This document shows positions 26,901-37,096 of a stretch of DNA of 64,000 bases, piece by piece; the first letter of the stretch is position 1; each line of letters opens with the position of its first letter. The stretch spans positions 1 to 64,000 of the IMG/VR virus record IMGVR_UViG_3300002835_000147; one strand, 5' to 3'. Below the pieces are notes generated by a model. That model saw only the letters and a program-made list of their open reading frames with translations, was not told where the DNA came from and did no database searches. A program made the translations under genes and the position numbers. This stretch comes from a virus.

Positions 26901-28469
26901 TCTTGGCGCTGGCATAGACTCTAAAAAGAAATAAAAATCTCTTAATGGCAAATCTAGTGTTCCAGCAGTTACGTTTGCCTGTGGAAAACCATCTGAGTAC
27001 AAAGTTTTAATGGGTACCCAATAATCATACCCACTTACGTTTAATATTTTTTCATAAAAATTAAATTTTATATTTTTGCGAATATAGTCACTAACAATAC
27101 TATTATCATTATTATCATTAAATGCTTGATCATCATCAAATAAAGACAAGTTTCCAGTTGAAGCCAACAACTGCCCTACTGGTAAAGAAGAATTTCCCAA
27201 ATCTGAAAGCATTTTTTTTACGTTATATTCTATAACTTTGTCAGAGATATTAGCAACAAGTCTTGGGGACATTTCAATTAAATCAAAAGTAGAATCAAAC
27301 TTGTTCATTTTTTCTACTACAATTCTTAAACCACGAATATTTTGAAACTCTCTATAAACTATTTTTCCGTTTACCGTTTCTGTAAAAAATAATGGTGATG
27401 TCAGATCTGTTACAAAACTTGTTTTATTATCAATTTTTTCATTTCCTAAAATCCATCCATAAGATGGTACAAAAGTTTCATAATCTTGTGTGGTTGAATT
27501 CCAAACATAAAATGTTCCAACACTACCTTCATTCTCAATAACCAAATATGCATATCCATCAATTGATTCTGTTGGCAATAATGTTGAAGAAGAAAATGTT
27601 TCTGCTATAACAAAATTATTTTTAAATTTATCTGGAATGTTTTTTAGTGCATACTGTAACTCAACATATCCATTATTAGAAATAATTGGAAACCCATCTT
27701 CTCGTAAATCATTTTCATTAAAATTATACGCATCAATCCAATTATTTTCTTCAAGATATTGAATTTTCCACCTTGTTGGGGTTGTTTTATTTGCATCACC
27801 ATATAATGGATCTGAAAATGTTTTAGAGATATCTGTAAAATCTCCTAAATCCACGTCTCCAACATTTGTTTGCATCTTTACAATAATTCTATTTGTTGGA
27901 ACATTTTTTTTATATACAACAAATGGTACAGTATCATCTATGTAATAACTCCCATTAACTATTGTTTTAGCAATACCTCTTTCAATTCCTGATTCAGTTC
28001 TAAAAGAACTCCAATATTTAAATTGGTCATACCTTGATGCCATATAATATCTTGGTCGTCTTGCAATGTCTTTTCCAGAGTTTGCTAAATATTTGCCATT
28101 AAAAAATGTTGCCTTATTAATTCCAGATCTTGGTCTAAATGGCTTTATGCAATCTTCTAAAGAATATAGTAATTTATTTTTTTCTTTTGTTGAAGTAAAT
28201 ATTTGAGGTGTTCCATTGTTTTCAAATCCACCATCAACAACAATGTCTGCATCTGTTGCGCCCGTATAAAATAAACCAACGTCTGCTGGATCAAAAACAT
28301 TTGCTAATGTTAAAAATTGAGAACTTTGTTCTTGTGGTCTATATCTATAATTACCAAGTTTAGATATATTGTCTGGCATATTCATATTCCATTCAACCAG
28401 AACCAAAGACTCTGTCTGTATTGTTGCAGATGTTTCAAAGTGATTTTTTAATTCAGTACTTTCAAACAT
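23964..28469 (-). CDS. Large minor tail protein (tail hub/baseplate)
   Basis: The 1,501-aa acidic to neutral protein is beta-rich with no signal peptide. It lies downstream of the tape measure and distal-tail gene, where tail-hub or tail-associated proteins are encoded. Visible segments include an N-terminal domain with WNMNMPDNISKLGNYRYRPQ and a C-terminal strand-rich region ending RRISGPEMTIYLAEV. Size suggests a multidomain hub carrying receptor contacts. No peptidase motif is apparent, so host-wall digestion may rest elsewhere. Confidence 0.65.
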   Translation of the reverse strand: MFESTELKNHFETSATIQTESLVLVEWNMNMPDNISKLGNYRYRPQEQSSQFLTLANVFDPADVGLFYTGATDADIVVDGGFENNGTPQIFTSTKEKNKLLYSLEDCIKPFRPRSGINKATFFNGKYLANSGKDIARRPRYYMASRYDQFKYWSSFRTESGIERGIAKTIVNGSYYIDDTVPFVVYKKNVPTNRIIVKMQTNVGDVDLGDFTDISKTFSDPLYGDANKTTPTRWKIQYLEENNWIDAYNFNENDLREDGFPIISNNGYVELQYALKNIPDKFKNNFVIAETFSSSTLLPTESIDGYAYLVIENEGSVGTFYVWNSTTQDYETFVPSYGWILGNEKIDNKTSFVTDLTSPLFFTETVNGKIVYREFQNIRGLRIVVEKMNKFDSTFDLIEMSPRLVANISDKVIEYNVKKMLSDLGNSSLPVGQLLASTGNLSLFDDDQAFNDNNDNSIVSDYIRKNIKFNFYEKILNVSGYDYWVPIKTLYSDGFPQANVTAGTLDLPLRDFYFFLESMPAPRMLVTEVSLSYAITLILDYIGFSNYVFYRNTDEPEAVIPYFFIAPDQTVAEVLNQLAVATQSAMFFDEYNNFVVMSKNYMLPKENDRTTNLILSGSNNQSISGIIENQTSGILPNILSIASEDKRIYNNGKINYTTRYIQRSYGNIRQASMIDQEKTWIYKPALLWEASGTDSTKTINEVASKQSKYVLGAMPINSDLSNNVPTVSNHKIQNNVIDLGENVYWLTRYQGYFYSNGEIIRYDAAQFNVTLAIWYPIQSDGSLLESSPQVVLPGRLAPVSIIDNLDKKVANGEITEAQKGQEIQAWRTSHRQGSSNVWITSNQEYQNYFKSLPFNGKIYPTGLVRIYTIPFYETVDGITRLQDGPVYEHGRAQFGTPVTTHSAGINSYWSNNDYVKGCEMKTEYLFTTKLLEDISVPSTTIGAAGINNTKARQTSRNGTIKNFMSSSYSNETSVNNTLSTQSGTIQSSALVMNGPSFATTEKPIDLVSYVYKNLNNAYKHFGARVRIIGKIENNEIRSQTPIGSTTYYQVAGVKPDQNVNIGGGSGGLAVLLNPETNNGYYFEIVALTEQNVESYLNLDNNNKSSISVNNVVFYKIKKNSSNSEAIPVKLWGGLSKIIVDDGRFTGQYRMTGEENPTVYDLAVEYQDIGKVRRFFLYINNQLIQVVDDPDPLPIYNNMAPFVRGSSRVMFENIYALSENYSQNSVFTVGETLSSAFGNKEINASESFRRYAMSGIIQSTYLSGISSQESPKYNLYFEEFGSIMRECSYFDIKYDRAYPALYAQISPTFNKIKGYTTSGFYADSYGAEFLIFNATDTAINLDETSGNYLRIQGITFTQDTTHELTVDEYFKKRSNFSNPQLTSSSQIISPLIEKEKFDNIKLSRMIYGNNEFTLDTPYIQTHDDAENLMGWLIDKLMVPKKSIGVKIFTTPTIQLGDIVTIDYKDSNNLDLVTKNTSRFIVYNIDYTRRISGPEMTIYLAEV

Positions 28470-29105
28470 TTAGACTTCTTCCAGTGTTACCGATATGTTC
28501 CAAAGATCATGATTTGTTGCACCACGTTTTACTACGGAATAATTAAAGTCTGCAAAATAAACTTGAATGATTTGATTATATCTGTTCAAACCATCATACT
28601 TGTATCCCTGTCCTTCTAAGTTTGTGTACTTGTCATAGGCAAGATACATCCAAAAAGGCCCTTGATGAGTTTCATACCAATCAAGAATTTCTACTCCACC
28701 AGCACCACCATCTGCTGTATATTCAGATGTAGATCCTTCGTTTGGTGCTATACCTGTTGTTTCATTAAAATTAGCCAATCCTGCATACCCTCTTGAAGGA
28801 ATCATGCTCCATGATACAGACATACTTAGTTTATCTGCAATATGATATGAACGCATACGACCATTAATTGTTCTTGTTCGTTGCTCAATTCTTTGAGTAT
28901 TGAACTGCATTTCTCCCCTATTATGATCAGACAGAATAATAAACTGATCCAATAGGTTGACATCTGTTTCTTCTGTATCTGCTCCTACCTCTATGCCATT
29001 AGGCACATATAAGCCATTAGAGAGGGTTCCAGGGTTGTTTGCCCATAATATACCCTGTGGTCTTGTATACCTGCGTCTACCTGTCAAATAAGCACTAGTA
29101 GCCAT
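28470..29105 (-). CDS. Distal tail (Dit-like) protein
   Basis: The 211-aa protein follows the tape measure and precedes the large tail protein, the classical Dit location. It is beta-rich, with motifs FYxADFNYSVV-like near the end and RSYHIADKLSMSVSWSMIP in the middle, fitting a Dit-like ring fold. Starts and stops abut or overlap both neighbours by a few bases. Assignment by position and size. Confidence 0.55.
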   Translation of the reverse strand: MATSAYLTGRRRYTRPQGILWANNPGTLSNGLYVPNGIEVGADTEETDVNLLDQFIILSDHNRGEMQFNTQRIEQRTRTINGRMRSYHIADKLSMSVSWSMIPSRGYAGLANFNETTGIAPNEGSTSEYTADGGAGGVEILDWYETHQGPFWMYLAYDKYTNLEGQGYKYDGLNRYNQIIQVYFADFNYSVVKRGATNHDLWNISVTLEEV

Positions 29106-32100
29106 TAGACTCTTTGCCCCCTAACTCTTTGTGAATCAACATTTTTAATTTCTCTCATTACTACTCTAGCAATATCATTTGCATTTACATTGTTTCCGTT
29201 AATGCTAAAGCCCAAATTATAATTATACACTGCCGTTGAGTTGTCACTTACAGATGTTGAAACATTATTAATTGGAGTTTGTGTGCCAAATCCACTACCT
29301 ATCATTGATGGATATTTTGACTCATTTAACATTGATAGCATTGGGCCAAATTCTGCACTTGCCCTCTTGTTCATTACGAACTCTCCAGGGGTTAGCATTG
29401 TTGGTACACTATCCGAACCTATACGTCCACCATTAGCAAGGTATTTAGGAACCATTCCACCCATACTCATTGGCTTAACCATACCGCCATACATTTTTCC
29501 TGGTATCTTGATTACTTGTCCTGGTCTAATTAAATTCGGATTTGAAATTTGTGGATTAGCCTTAATTACATCTGAAAGGCTAACTCCTGCTGCTTTTGCA
29601 ATTCCACTTAATGTATTGCCAGACTTTACTGTAACAGTTGATCCAGTTGATTTAGTTGCTGTTCCTGTTGCTGTGGCTGTGGCTGATCCTGCCTGACCAA
29701 AAGGAGTTCCACTGCCTGCTGCACCTGCTCCTGGAACACTGAATGATGAAGCAGCCTTCATTGATTCAAGAATGCTTGCCCAGGCACCTGCTGCCGTAGT
29801 AGAAGAAGTTGCAATTCCGTCTATATTAATTTTAAGACTATTTGACTCTTTATTAGATGCTTCTACATATTGTTGAATAAAGTTCCACTCTTGTCTTGTC
29901 ATTCCATTAATCTGTAAAGATTTTTGTTCTCGGTCAATTTGAAATGCAAGGTCTGATAAAATTTGTCGCTTTACATCTGCTTGTTTTTGTAAAGGCTCTA
30001 ATTGTAAAATTTCAATATTATAAATTTGATCACTTAGTGTTGTAATTTCTGTTTCAATTTGTTTTCTAGTTAATTTTTGACCATTAACAACTGCTGTAAT
30101 TGAAGATAATTCTCTTTGTTTTTGTACTTCTAAATTATTTGCTGCAGTTTCTAAACCAGTACCCATTCTGTTTAAAGATTCTTGTGCAGCCTCTGCTCTC
30201 ATTTCTTGTGCTGCTGCTGCTGCTGCAGAAATATCGCCTTGTGTTAATGCATTGGCAATACCCAATTGTTTCTGTTGTTGTGAAATCAAAAATGAATTAA
30301 TTGACTTTATTGATTCTAAGGCATCTCTTTGTTTATTTAAAGAATCAATCTTTTGATCATATGTTTCGGTGATTGCAGTTTCTTGTCTACCAATCAAATC
30401 AAGAGTACGATTATAAGATTTAATCTTTGAATTAATATCACCAATCGTATTTTGTATTTTATCAATTGATCTTTCATCTAGAGCAACGCTTAACTCCATT
30501 TCTTCTGGAGTCATTTTATTTATTGATTTAAATGCTGCTCTTGCTTTTCTTTCAATTTCAAGAAAACCAAAATCAAATCTTTCACTTAACTGTTCTGCTG
30601 CACCCTCTGCTAATTCATCTGCCTCAAATTGAACAGCCTTAAGTGCTGCTTCAAATTTTCTAGCCTCAGCAGTTGCTTTTTTTGTTTCCTCAGCCATTTT
30701 AGTAAATGCTTCAGGAGTTATTTTTCCAGTTGCAATTGCTGCTGCTGTTGCTGGGTCTTCAAGCATCTTTAAAGCGGTGGCTGCATCAACACCTTTTTTC
30801 TTAAGAGTATCTAATGCTTTAATTTGTATATTGTTTTCATTTTTTATTTTTTCTTGTGCTCTTAAATAAGTTCCAGCCTGAATTGTAGGGAATAATTGAT
30901 TAAGTGCTTTACCGTATTGATTTAAAACTAATTTTCCATTTTTAGCCTTATCCGTAATTTTATTAAAGAATTTTGCAGCATTTTCTGCATCTAGTCCTTC
31001 TGCAAATTGTAAAACACTTTCGTTAACTTTTAACCTTGATAATTTGTTAACAACACCATCAAAGTTATCTATTGTTTTACCTTTGCCAAGTTGCTTTAAT
31101 AACTCGTTCCAGCCACCCATAGCATTTACGGATTCTTTTCTAAATAATTTTAACTTTATTAATAAATCATCAAGGAATGTATCTCTATTTTTATTTTTGT
31201 TGTCAACTGGATCTGGGCCTGTTGGAACAGGGCCTGGCAATATGCCACCTTTTGCAATAATATCTGCAACAGATTTGCCAGCAGAAGAACCAAACCCTTT
31301 AAAGTTTGGATCATTAGAAACAACGTCAAAAGCCACTTTTATATTTTTATTTACAAAATCTTTTCCTTCAGATAAAATGCTCCACTGATCATAAAATGCC
31401 TTCCATTCTCCAGGCTTTTCTTCAGCAAGTTTTGCAACAACTTCTTTAGTTAATTGAGGATCTAACCCTTCAACTTGTTTTAAAGCATTTGTTGCAGTTG
31501 CTATTTGTTGTATTCCATTGGCCTTAAGGTCAAGAGTAATTCCATATGTAGGATTTATTTGATTTAAGAAAGCCAATGCTTCCATATCTGTTTTAAAGTC
31601 TTCTTCATTATTATTAATATATGACATCATAAGAGTTCTAGTTGTATCGTCAGCGCCTCCTGATGGCAATAATTCTGATATTAGTGAGGCATCTGCAAGA
31701 CCTTGCTTGTCAACCAAAATTTTAAATGCTGTTTCAAATCCTTTATTTCCTGCTGCAGTTGAAAGAATTTTTGTAATTACTGTTGGACTAACCTGACCAG
31801 ATGCAAGACCTACCTGCAATTCTGTTTTAAATTTTGAATCTTTTAATTTATTTAATGCTTCTATTGCCTGATCTTTAAAGACTGCCATAGGGCCTTCTTT
31901 ATACATTGCATCTGCTGCAGCCTTAATACCTTTAGTAAACCCATCTACGCCCAACTGATCTTTTTGTTTAATTAATAAGTTTAAAGCATTTGCATTATTG
32001 GCATTCAACTGATTAAGAGCATCTTTTCGTTGTCCTTGAATTGTATTTATTTCTTGTTCAGTTTTTGCAGATTTTAATTTTATGTCGTATTGTCTGTTTA

Positions 32101-35100
32101 ATGAATCTACAAGTCCTTGATTTTGTGCTACTTCTTGTAAGCCTAATTGAACTGCTGCTGATGTAAGTTTTGCAGATTGTTTTCTTTCTCCAAAATAATC
32201 AAAAAGTGTTGTAGGGTCAAATAAATTTTTAAATCTATCAAAAATACTTGTTGGAGCCATGTCTAATTTTGCACCAGCAAATGTATTTTTATTTTCTAGC
32301 ACTCCTTTTATTGCAGTTTGAAATGCTTGCGCCTGCTTGTCCATTGAGGATCTTTGTATTTCTAATGTTACCTGCAAAGGATCCGTAGTGAGGTTTTCTC
32401 CATTAGGACCAAGAAGTGATACAAGTTTGCCGCTAACAAGCGCTGGTATTTCATAACTTCCAAGTTCTTCTCCAAGGGCTGCAGCAATACTTCTTGCTTG
32501 GCTTGTTGTTACTGCACCTTGAGCAACTGCTACTGCTAAGTTATTGGCTAAATTTTGAGATATTTGCTTAATAGATTGACCATTTTTAGATTGAATTTCT
32601 ATATCTGCAAGTATTTGTTTTCCAAATTCACTACCCAATACATTTTGTCCAAATTGCCTTTGTCCCTCAACTGTTCCAGAAACGATATTCTTTCTTCTTC
32701 TAGCAGCCTCTTCACTTGCGCTAACAGTTCCAGATATTACAGATAGATCAACAATTTTCTTTGAAGTCATACTCATTGCATTAGAAAGATTAATTCCTTC
32801 TTGCCTTGCTTTTTCCATGTCTTTTGACATCTTATATAATGTTCCACCAACCAAAGCAATTGCTGCTACTGCTGCAACCCATGGATTTGCAAGCATTGGA
32901 AGTAATGCAACTATACCTTGTAATCCAAAAACAAATGGCATTATTGTTTGAGCCATTTCTCCTAATTTACCGCCAGCAAAAGATGCTGCAATTGTAAGTC
33001 CAGAAACTGCACCTATACCAAGACTTGCCTTTGAACTAAACTCTGATAACTTTTGCTTTGTTGTCTTTTGAGCCTCTGTAGACTCATTCATTGCATTTGT
33101 TAGTTTGCCTTCTGCTGCTATACGTCTTTTGGCTTCTTTTAAACTTATTTTTTCTACCGCTGCCAACAACTGTGCACGAGATAGTCTTGCTGATTGGGAT
33201 ACTTCTCCCATTGTTGTGCTTCCAGTTTTTGGATCAACTTGTGGTGCATTTGCAAACCCACGAAGTCTTCGGATTCTTTGAACTACAGTTTCGTTTGGAT
33301 TAAGTGTTGTTGTTCTATTGTCTGAAACATTTCTACTTGTTGTTTGAATGGATGCTGGTTTTCTTTCGGTGTTTTGTCCAGTTAGTGGGGTTAAATTACC
33401 CTTTGCGTCAACCTTGTACTCTCCTCTTGCTCTAACAGCAACAGTTTCTTTTTGAGGTTGTTTACCAATTAATCTATCAAAACGATCATTCATTGATTTA
33501 GTAATTTTAAGAACTTGTCTTCCTCCACCAAGGAACTCTCTTTGTGATTTAAACTTACCATCAATTAGTCCATTAATTACGTTATTCTTTGTAATTTTTC
33601 CACCTGTTATTTCAGGTCTGCGGTAAGCAACAATTTCACCTTTATCATTTAAACTGGTTGGAATTAATAGTTTTGGATCAATTGCTTTCAATTCATTTAA
33701 TTTTTTAACTAATATTGGATTTGAATTAGTTTTTTGTACAGCCTTAATAACATCATCAATTGATTTTAATTTATCTGTTTTAATGCTTGATCCACCAACA
33801 GCACTTGTAGATGCTGCACCAAGCAAGGTTCTTGCTGATCTAGATACAATTGGGTCTGCAGATTTTGCAAGAGCACCCATGATTCCAGACCTTTCATTAC
33901 CCATTCTAGAATAAATCATCTTGTCATTAATTAAAGCATTATCTGGTAAAGAATTTAAAGATTTTAATAAATTAGTTCTAATTTCTTTTGCAACTCTAAG
34001 CGCATCTGTATCTGGAATTCCCTGCTTAGAAAGACTTATTGTCATTGTTCTTAAAGAGTTATCATCAAGAATTGCTCGTCTATATTCTCCAGCAGTAACT
34101 GTTGAATTTTTTCTATTTAGTTGCCCATTCATTTCTTTAGGAATATCAAACCCAACAGCAGTGTATAGGTTTTCTCTTCCAAAACCAAGTTTTCTAAACT
34201 GCTCTGAAACCTTTGTTCCAGAAATCTGTTTATGATCTACAGCATGTCCAAATACTAGGTTTGATTTTGTTTGAGATTTTGCCCCTTGCATTCTTGCGAG
34301 AAGTGCTGCGTTTCTTGCAGCAAAGGCTTCGTTGGTTTCTGTAAATGCTGATTTGCCCAAAAGAAGACTATTTATTTGGCTTGGGTTAGTATTAAGAACT
34401 TGTGCTGAAGGCCCACTAAGATCCATCTTTGGTTGGAACTTTGGAGAGTTAGCAAATGGTTGTGCATCTCCAGTTCCAGTTCCAAATGCCTGAAGTTTAC
34501 CGCCAAGCAATGCTTCAATAATTGGCTGGACTTGTGGATTTTGTGCAATGTCTGTTGGAATTACCGCTTCTCCAGGCATAAGCACTGCAGGAACATTATC
34601 TTTGTTACCTCTTCCTGGTACAGATGCAGTTCCTCTTGCAAATTTCTTTGGTGCCCCGCCTCTGCCAGGCATCATCATTCCTGGATTTGTTCTTGCAAAG
34701 TTGGCTGCAGCGACTGTTGCATCAATATATGCTTGACGAAGTGCTCTTACAGCAGATGCCTCAATATTAAATTGTTGTGTGAGTCTATTATGTGCTTGGT
34801 TTAATGATGCTGCTACTGTTGCAGCCTCTAGTTGCTCTACCGATAAATAGTTTGTTTGTTCTGCAAGAATTTTGCTATTTCCACCAAGTTTTAAAAATCC
34901 TGTACGCATTATTGCAAATAGTTTTATTCCGTTTGCTACTGCGTTCATTAATAAACCAAAAGTCATTAATAATACTGGACCAATAATTCCAACCAGCGTT
35001 GTTGCAACTACAATAAACTTCTTTGTGCCATCTCCAAGATTATTAAACTTATCTAGCAAACCTGCAACTGATTGTGCAATTGGTGTTACTGCCTCTAAAA

Positions 35101-36643
35101 ATGTTTTGCCAACTGGTTCAAGTGTTAATCTAAGATCCTCAATTGCTTTTTTAAACTTAGTTCCAACTGCATCCTCTAAAACTCCAAGTTCTCTTTCAGA
35201 CATAATTGCAAGTTGTTCAACAGAATTTGTTGTTAATCCAAGAACTTTTGCAGCCTGTGTTCCGTCTTTTGTTACGTTTTGAAACAATGTTGATAAACGT
35301 GAGAACTGAAACTTACCAAATAACTGCTCAATTGCACGAGCACGATTAAGTGGGTCTAGAGTATCCAGCGCTCTTGAAAAGTCAATAACTGTACTCTTAA
35401 TATCACCCTGATTACCTTCAACAATTGCTTTGATATTAATTCCCATATCTGCAAGCATTTCAGATGCTTTTTTAGTTGGATTAATGAGTGATGCTAAACC
35501 AGACTTAAGTGCGTTAGCACCTTCTGATGCATTGATTCCGCCTTCTTTCATTGCTGTTAAAAAGAATGCTAAATCTTCAACATCTCCACCAAGTTGTTTT
35601 ACAACTGGACCTGCTTTAGGAATTGCAATAGTTAAATCTTCAATAGATACGACTGTTTGGTTTTCAACTGCGTTAAGGAAGTTAATCTTTTTTGCCAAAT
35701 CTTCTGCTGCTGTACCAAATGCGTTTGTAATAGATATAGTTGTTTCTAGAGCCTGTCCTTGCTCTACACCACCAAGAACTGCAAGTCTTGTTGCTTGGGC
35801 TACCTGCGCTGTAAGTTCTGCACCAGTCTTACCCATTGCTGCAGCATCTGCTGCCATCTTCATCGTATCTACAACTGCAATTCCATACTTAGTAAATGAT
35901 TCTGCAAGTTGTCTTACATTTTCAAGAGCCTCATTTGTTTGTTCTGTTGTTGTAAATATATCTCCATATACACGCTTAAACCTGATGGCTTGTGCTTCAA
36001 GATCCATAAAAGTTTTTCCAGCAACAGTTCCAAGATAGGCAAGAGGAATTGTAAAACCAACCATAAGTTGGCGACCTGCCCACTGTGTATTTTTACCAAA
36101 GTTTAAAAGATTTGTAGATCCTTGTTTTACTAACTGATTGAATAATGCTTGCTTTTGTGCTGCTAATGCAACCTGTGTTCCGTAGTCTTTCATATTTAGG
36201 CTAGTTGGAGTAACAGAGATAGCCTTCATTGCACCGCTTGCATCACGGCCTAACTTAATATATTGTGTTTGTAATCTTTTTACACGATCTTGTGCTACTT
36301 TGCCAATTGTGTCAAATTCTGATTTAAATAATCTTCCAAATGTTTTTGTAGATCCGCCAGCATAACGGAAATATTCCCGCATTGAAAGTTTGTTTTTTTC
36401 AAGAGCATTTGTGAAAGATTCTGTGGATGTTCTAACGACACCCATCTGTGCTGAGAATTTACCAGTAGCATTTATTGAGTTCAGCAGATTCTGCTGCATG
36501 TTTCTTTGTTGAGCAGCAGCAGAAGCACTACCCTTTGATACCGAAGTATGGAATAGTGCTAACTGTCGCTGTAAACTTTTAAGTTCCGCTAACGCCTGCG
36601 ACGTATCAATTTGTACGCCAATTTTGGCATTAACATCACTCAT
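29105..36643 (-). CDS. Tape measure protein with LysM domain
   Basis: The 2,512-aa protein is the longest in the window. The start (AKIGVQIDTSQALAELKSLQ) and helical coiled-coil rich body are typical of tape measures. At 0.15 nm per residue it predicts a tail near 375 nm. A PGEAVI-type motif (VPAVLMPGEAVIPTDI) near residue 670 and a second (VPTMLTPGEFVMNKR) near 2410 are conserved tape-measure features. Between them about residues 700-1100 hold an extra domain. A LysM peptidoglycan-binding segment (SGNTLSGIAKAAGVSLSDVI) lies near residues 2300-2350. TM-like segments occur around LVGIIGPVLLMTFGLL and LPMLANPWVAAVAAIALV. Confidence 0.93.
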   Translation of the reverse strand: MSDVNAKIGVQIDTSQALAELKSLQRQLALFHTSVSKGSASAAAQQRNMQQNLLNSINATGKFSAQMGVVRTSTESFTNALEKNKLSMREYFRYAGGSTKTFGRLFKSEFDTIGKVAQDRVKRLQTQYIKLGRDASGAMKAISVTPTSLNMKDYGTQVALAAQKQALFNQLVKQGSTNLLNFGKNTQWAGRQLMVGFTIPLAYLGTVAGKTFMDLEAQAIRFKRVYGDIFTTTEQTNEALENVRQLAESFTKYGIAVVDTMKMAADAAAMGKTGAELTAQVAQATRLAVLGGVEQGQALETTISITNAFGTAAEDLAKKINFLNAVENQTVVSIEDLTIAIPKAGPVVKQLGGDVEDLAFFLTAMKEGGINASEGANALKSGLASLINPTKKASEMLADMGINIKAIVEGNQGDIKSTVIDFSRALDTLDPLNRARAIEQLFGKFQFSRLSTLFQNVTKDGTQAAKVLGLTTNSVEQLAIMSERELGVLEDAVGTKFKKAIEDLRLTLEPVGKTFLEAVTPIAQSVAGLLDKFNNLGDGTKKFIVVATTLVGIIGPVLLMTFGLLMNAVANGIKLFAIMRTGFLKLGGNSKILAEQTNYLSVEQLEAATVAASLNQAHNRLTQQFNIEASAVRALRQAYIDATVAAANFARTNPGMMMPGRGGAPKKFARGTASVPGRGNKDNVPAVLMPGEAVIPTDIAQNPQVQPIIEALLGGKLQAFGTGTGDAQPFANSPKFQPKMDLSGPSAQVLNTNPSQINSLLLGKSAFTETNEAFAARNAALLARMQGAKSQTKSNLVFGHAVDHKQISGTKVSEQFRKLGFGRENLYTAVGFDIPKEMNGQLNRKNSTVTAGEYRRAILDDNSLRTMTISLSKQGIPDTDALRVAKEIRTNLLKSLNSLPDNALINDKMIYSRMGNERSGIMGALAKSADPIVSRSARTLLGAASTSAVGGSSIKTDKLKSIDDVIKAVQKTNSNPILVKKLNELKAIDPKLLIPTSLNDKGEIVAYRRPEITGGKITKNNVINGLIDGKFKSQREFLGGGRQVLKITKSMNDRFDRLIGKQPQKETVAVRARGEYKVDAKGNLTPLTGQNTERKPASIQTTSRNVSDNRTTTLNPNETVVQRIRRLRGFANAPQVDPKTGSTTMGEVSQSARLSRAQLLAAVEKISLKEAKRRIAAEGKLTNAMNESTEAQKTTKQKLSEFSSKASLGIGAVSGLTIAASFAGGKLGEMAQTIMPFVFGLQGIVALLPMLANPWVAAVAAIALVGGTLYKMSKDMEKARQEGINLSNAMSMTSKKIVDLSVISGTVSASEEAARRRKNIVSGTVEGQRQFGQNVLGSEFGKQILADIEIQSKNGQSIKQISQNLANNLAVAVAQGAVTTSQARSIAAALGEELGSYEIPALVSGKLVSLLGPNGENLTTDPLQVTLEIQRSSMDKQAQAFQTAIKGVLENKNTFAGAKLDMAPTSIFDRFKNLFDPTTLFDYFGERKQSAKLTSAAVQLGLQEVAQNQGLVDSLNRQYDIKLKSAKTEQEINTIQGQRKDALNQLNANNANALNLLIKQKDQLGVDGFTKGIKAAADAMYKEGPMAVFKDQAIEALNKLKDSKFKTELQVGLASGQVSPTVITKILSTAAGNKGFETAFKILVDKQGLADASLISELLPSGGADDTTRTLMMSYINNNEEDFKTDMEALAFLNQINPTYGITLDLKANGIQQIATATNALKQVEGLDPQLTKEVVAKLAEEKPGEWKAFYDQWSILSEGKDFVNKNIKVAFDVVSNDPNFKGFGSSAGKSVADIIAKGGILPGPVPTGPDPVDNKNKNRDTFLDDLLIKLKLFRKESVNAMGGWNELLKQLGKGKTIDNFDGVVNKLSRLKVNESVLQFAEGLDAENAAKFFNKITDKAKNGKLVLNQYGKALNQLFPTIQAGTYLRAQEKIKNENNIQIKALDTLKKKGVDAATALKMLEDPATAAAIATGKITPEAFTKMAEETKKATAEARKFEAALKAVQFEADELAEGAAEQLSERFDFGFLEIERKARAAFKSINKMTPEEMELSVALDERSIDKIQNTIGDINSKIKSYNRTLDLIGRQETAITETYDQKIDSLNKQRDALESIKSINSFLISQQQKQLGIANALTQGDISAAAAAAQEMRAEAAQESLNRMGTGLETAANNLEVQKQRELSSITAVVNGQKLTRKQIETEITTLSDQIYNIEILQLEPLQKQADVKRQILSDLAFQIDREQKSLQINGMTRQEWNFIQQYVEASNKESNSLKINIDGIATSSTTAAGAWASILESMKAASSFSVPGAGAAGSGTPFGQAGSATATATGTATKSTGSTVTVKSGNTLSGIAKAAGVSLSDVIKANPQISNPNLIRPGQVIKIPGKMYGGMVKPMSMGGMVPKYLANGGRIGSDSVPTMLTPGEFVMNKRASAEFGPMLSMLNESKYPSMIGSGFGTQTPINNVSTSVSDNSTAVYNYNLGFSINGNNVNANDIARVVMREIKNVDSQRVRGQRV

Positions 36644-36658
36644 TTGTCACCTCATTGT

Positions 36659-36991
36659 TTAATTGTTTGCAAGAACTGTGTTCAAGAGTGCATTTGCATC
36701 TTGAAGTTTTACCCCTGAAGCAGATTCAATAATCTTATAAACAGTTGGAAGATCAATATTCTCTTCTAACTTTTTAGCATCATCTGCAATTTCTGGCTTA
36801 TATTGCTTCATAGCAATTTGAACACAATCAATAAGGACAGTCGTTGACTTGTCATTATCTTCTGCCACCTCTGCTAGTTCTGAAAACTTCTTCATAAATG
36901 GACGAAGTAATGAGATTTTAAGCGGTCTTGCCTTAATCTTTGTACCGTCCAAAAGAACTAGTTCTACCTCTTCATACGTGCTTGTTGCCAT
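36659..36991 (-). CDS. Tail assembly chaperone, G-only paralogue
   Basis: The 110-aa helical protein starts MATSTYEEVELVLLDGTKIK and contains CVQIAMKQYKPEI, matching the first half of the 231-aa chaperone encoded upstream. It lies 15 bases before the tape measure, the normal site of chaperones, but has no T-like extension after its stop. It is preceded by AGGAGG and an extended -10 element. It is probably the short G-type partner of the longer fused protein. Confidence 0.75.
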   Translation of the reverse strand: MATSTYEEVELVLLDGTKIKARPLKISLLRPFMKKFSELAEVAEDNDKSTTVLIDCVQIAMKQYKPEIADDAKKLEENIDLPTVYKIIESASGVKLQDANALLNTVLANN

Positions 36992-37018
36992 TGATTTTTC
37001 CTCCTATAGGCTATGTTA

Positions 37019-37027
37019 ATTATATCA
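37019..37027 (-). promoter_or_regulatory. Extended -10 promoter before the short chaperone and tape measure
   Basis: The minus strand reads TGATATAAT, 28 bases before the ATG of the short chaperone, with AGGAGG in between. A 105-base gap lies upstream of it. Confidence 0.55.
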
Positions 37028-37096
37028 TGTAAGGGCCTTATTTTTACAAGTATTTTTAATGCCTTAAATGCCTAAAAAACTAAATATGGGAGGTAA

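Noticed and set aside
33921-36106. Plus-strand open frames inside the tape measure
   Set aside because: They are antisense shadows of the 2,512-aa gene; low-complexity coding makes long reverse frames by chance.
36992-37018. Programmed frameshift joining the 110-aa chaperone to a T-type extension
   Set aside because: After its stop only 15 bases remain before the tape measure, so no T segment exists downstream.
37019-37096. Palindrome TAAGGCCCTTA in the gap before the methyltransferase end as a terminator
   Set aside because: The stem is very short and has no T-tract.
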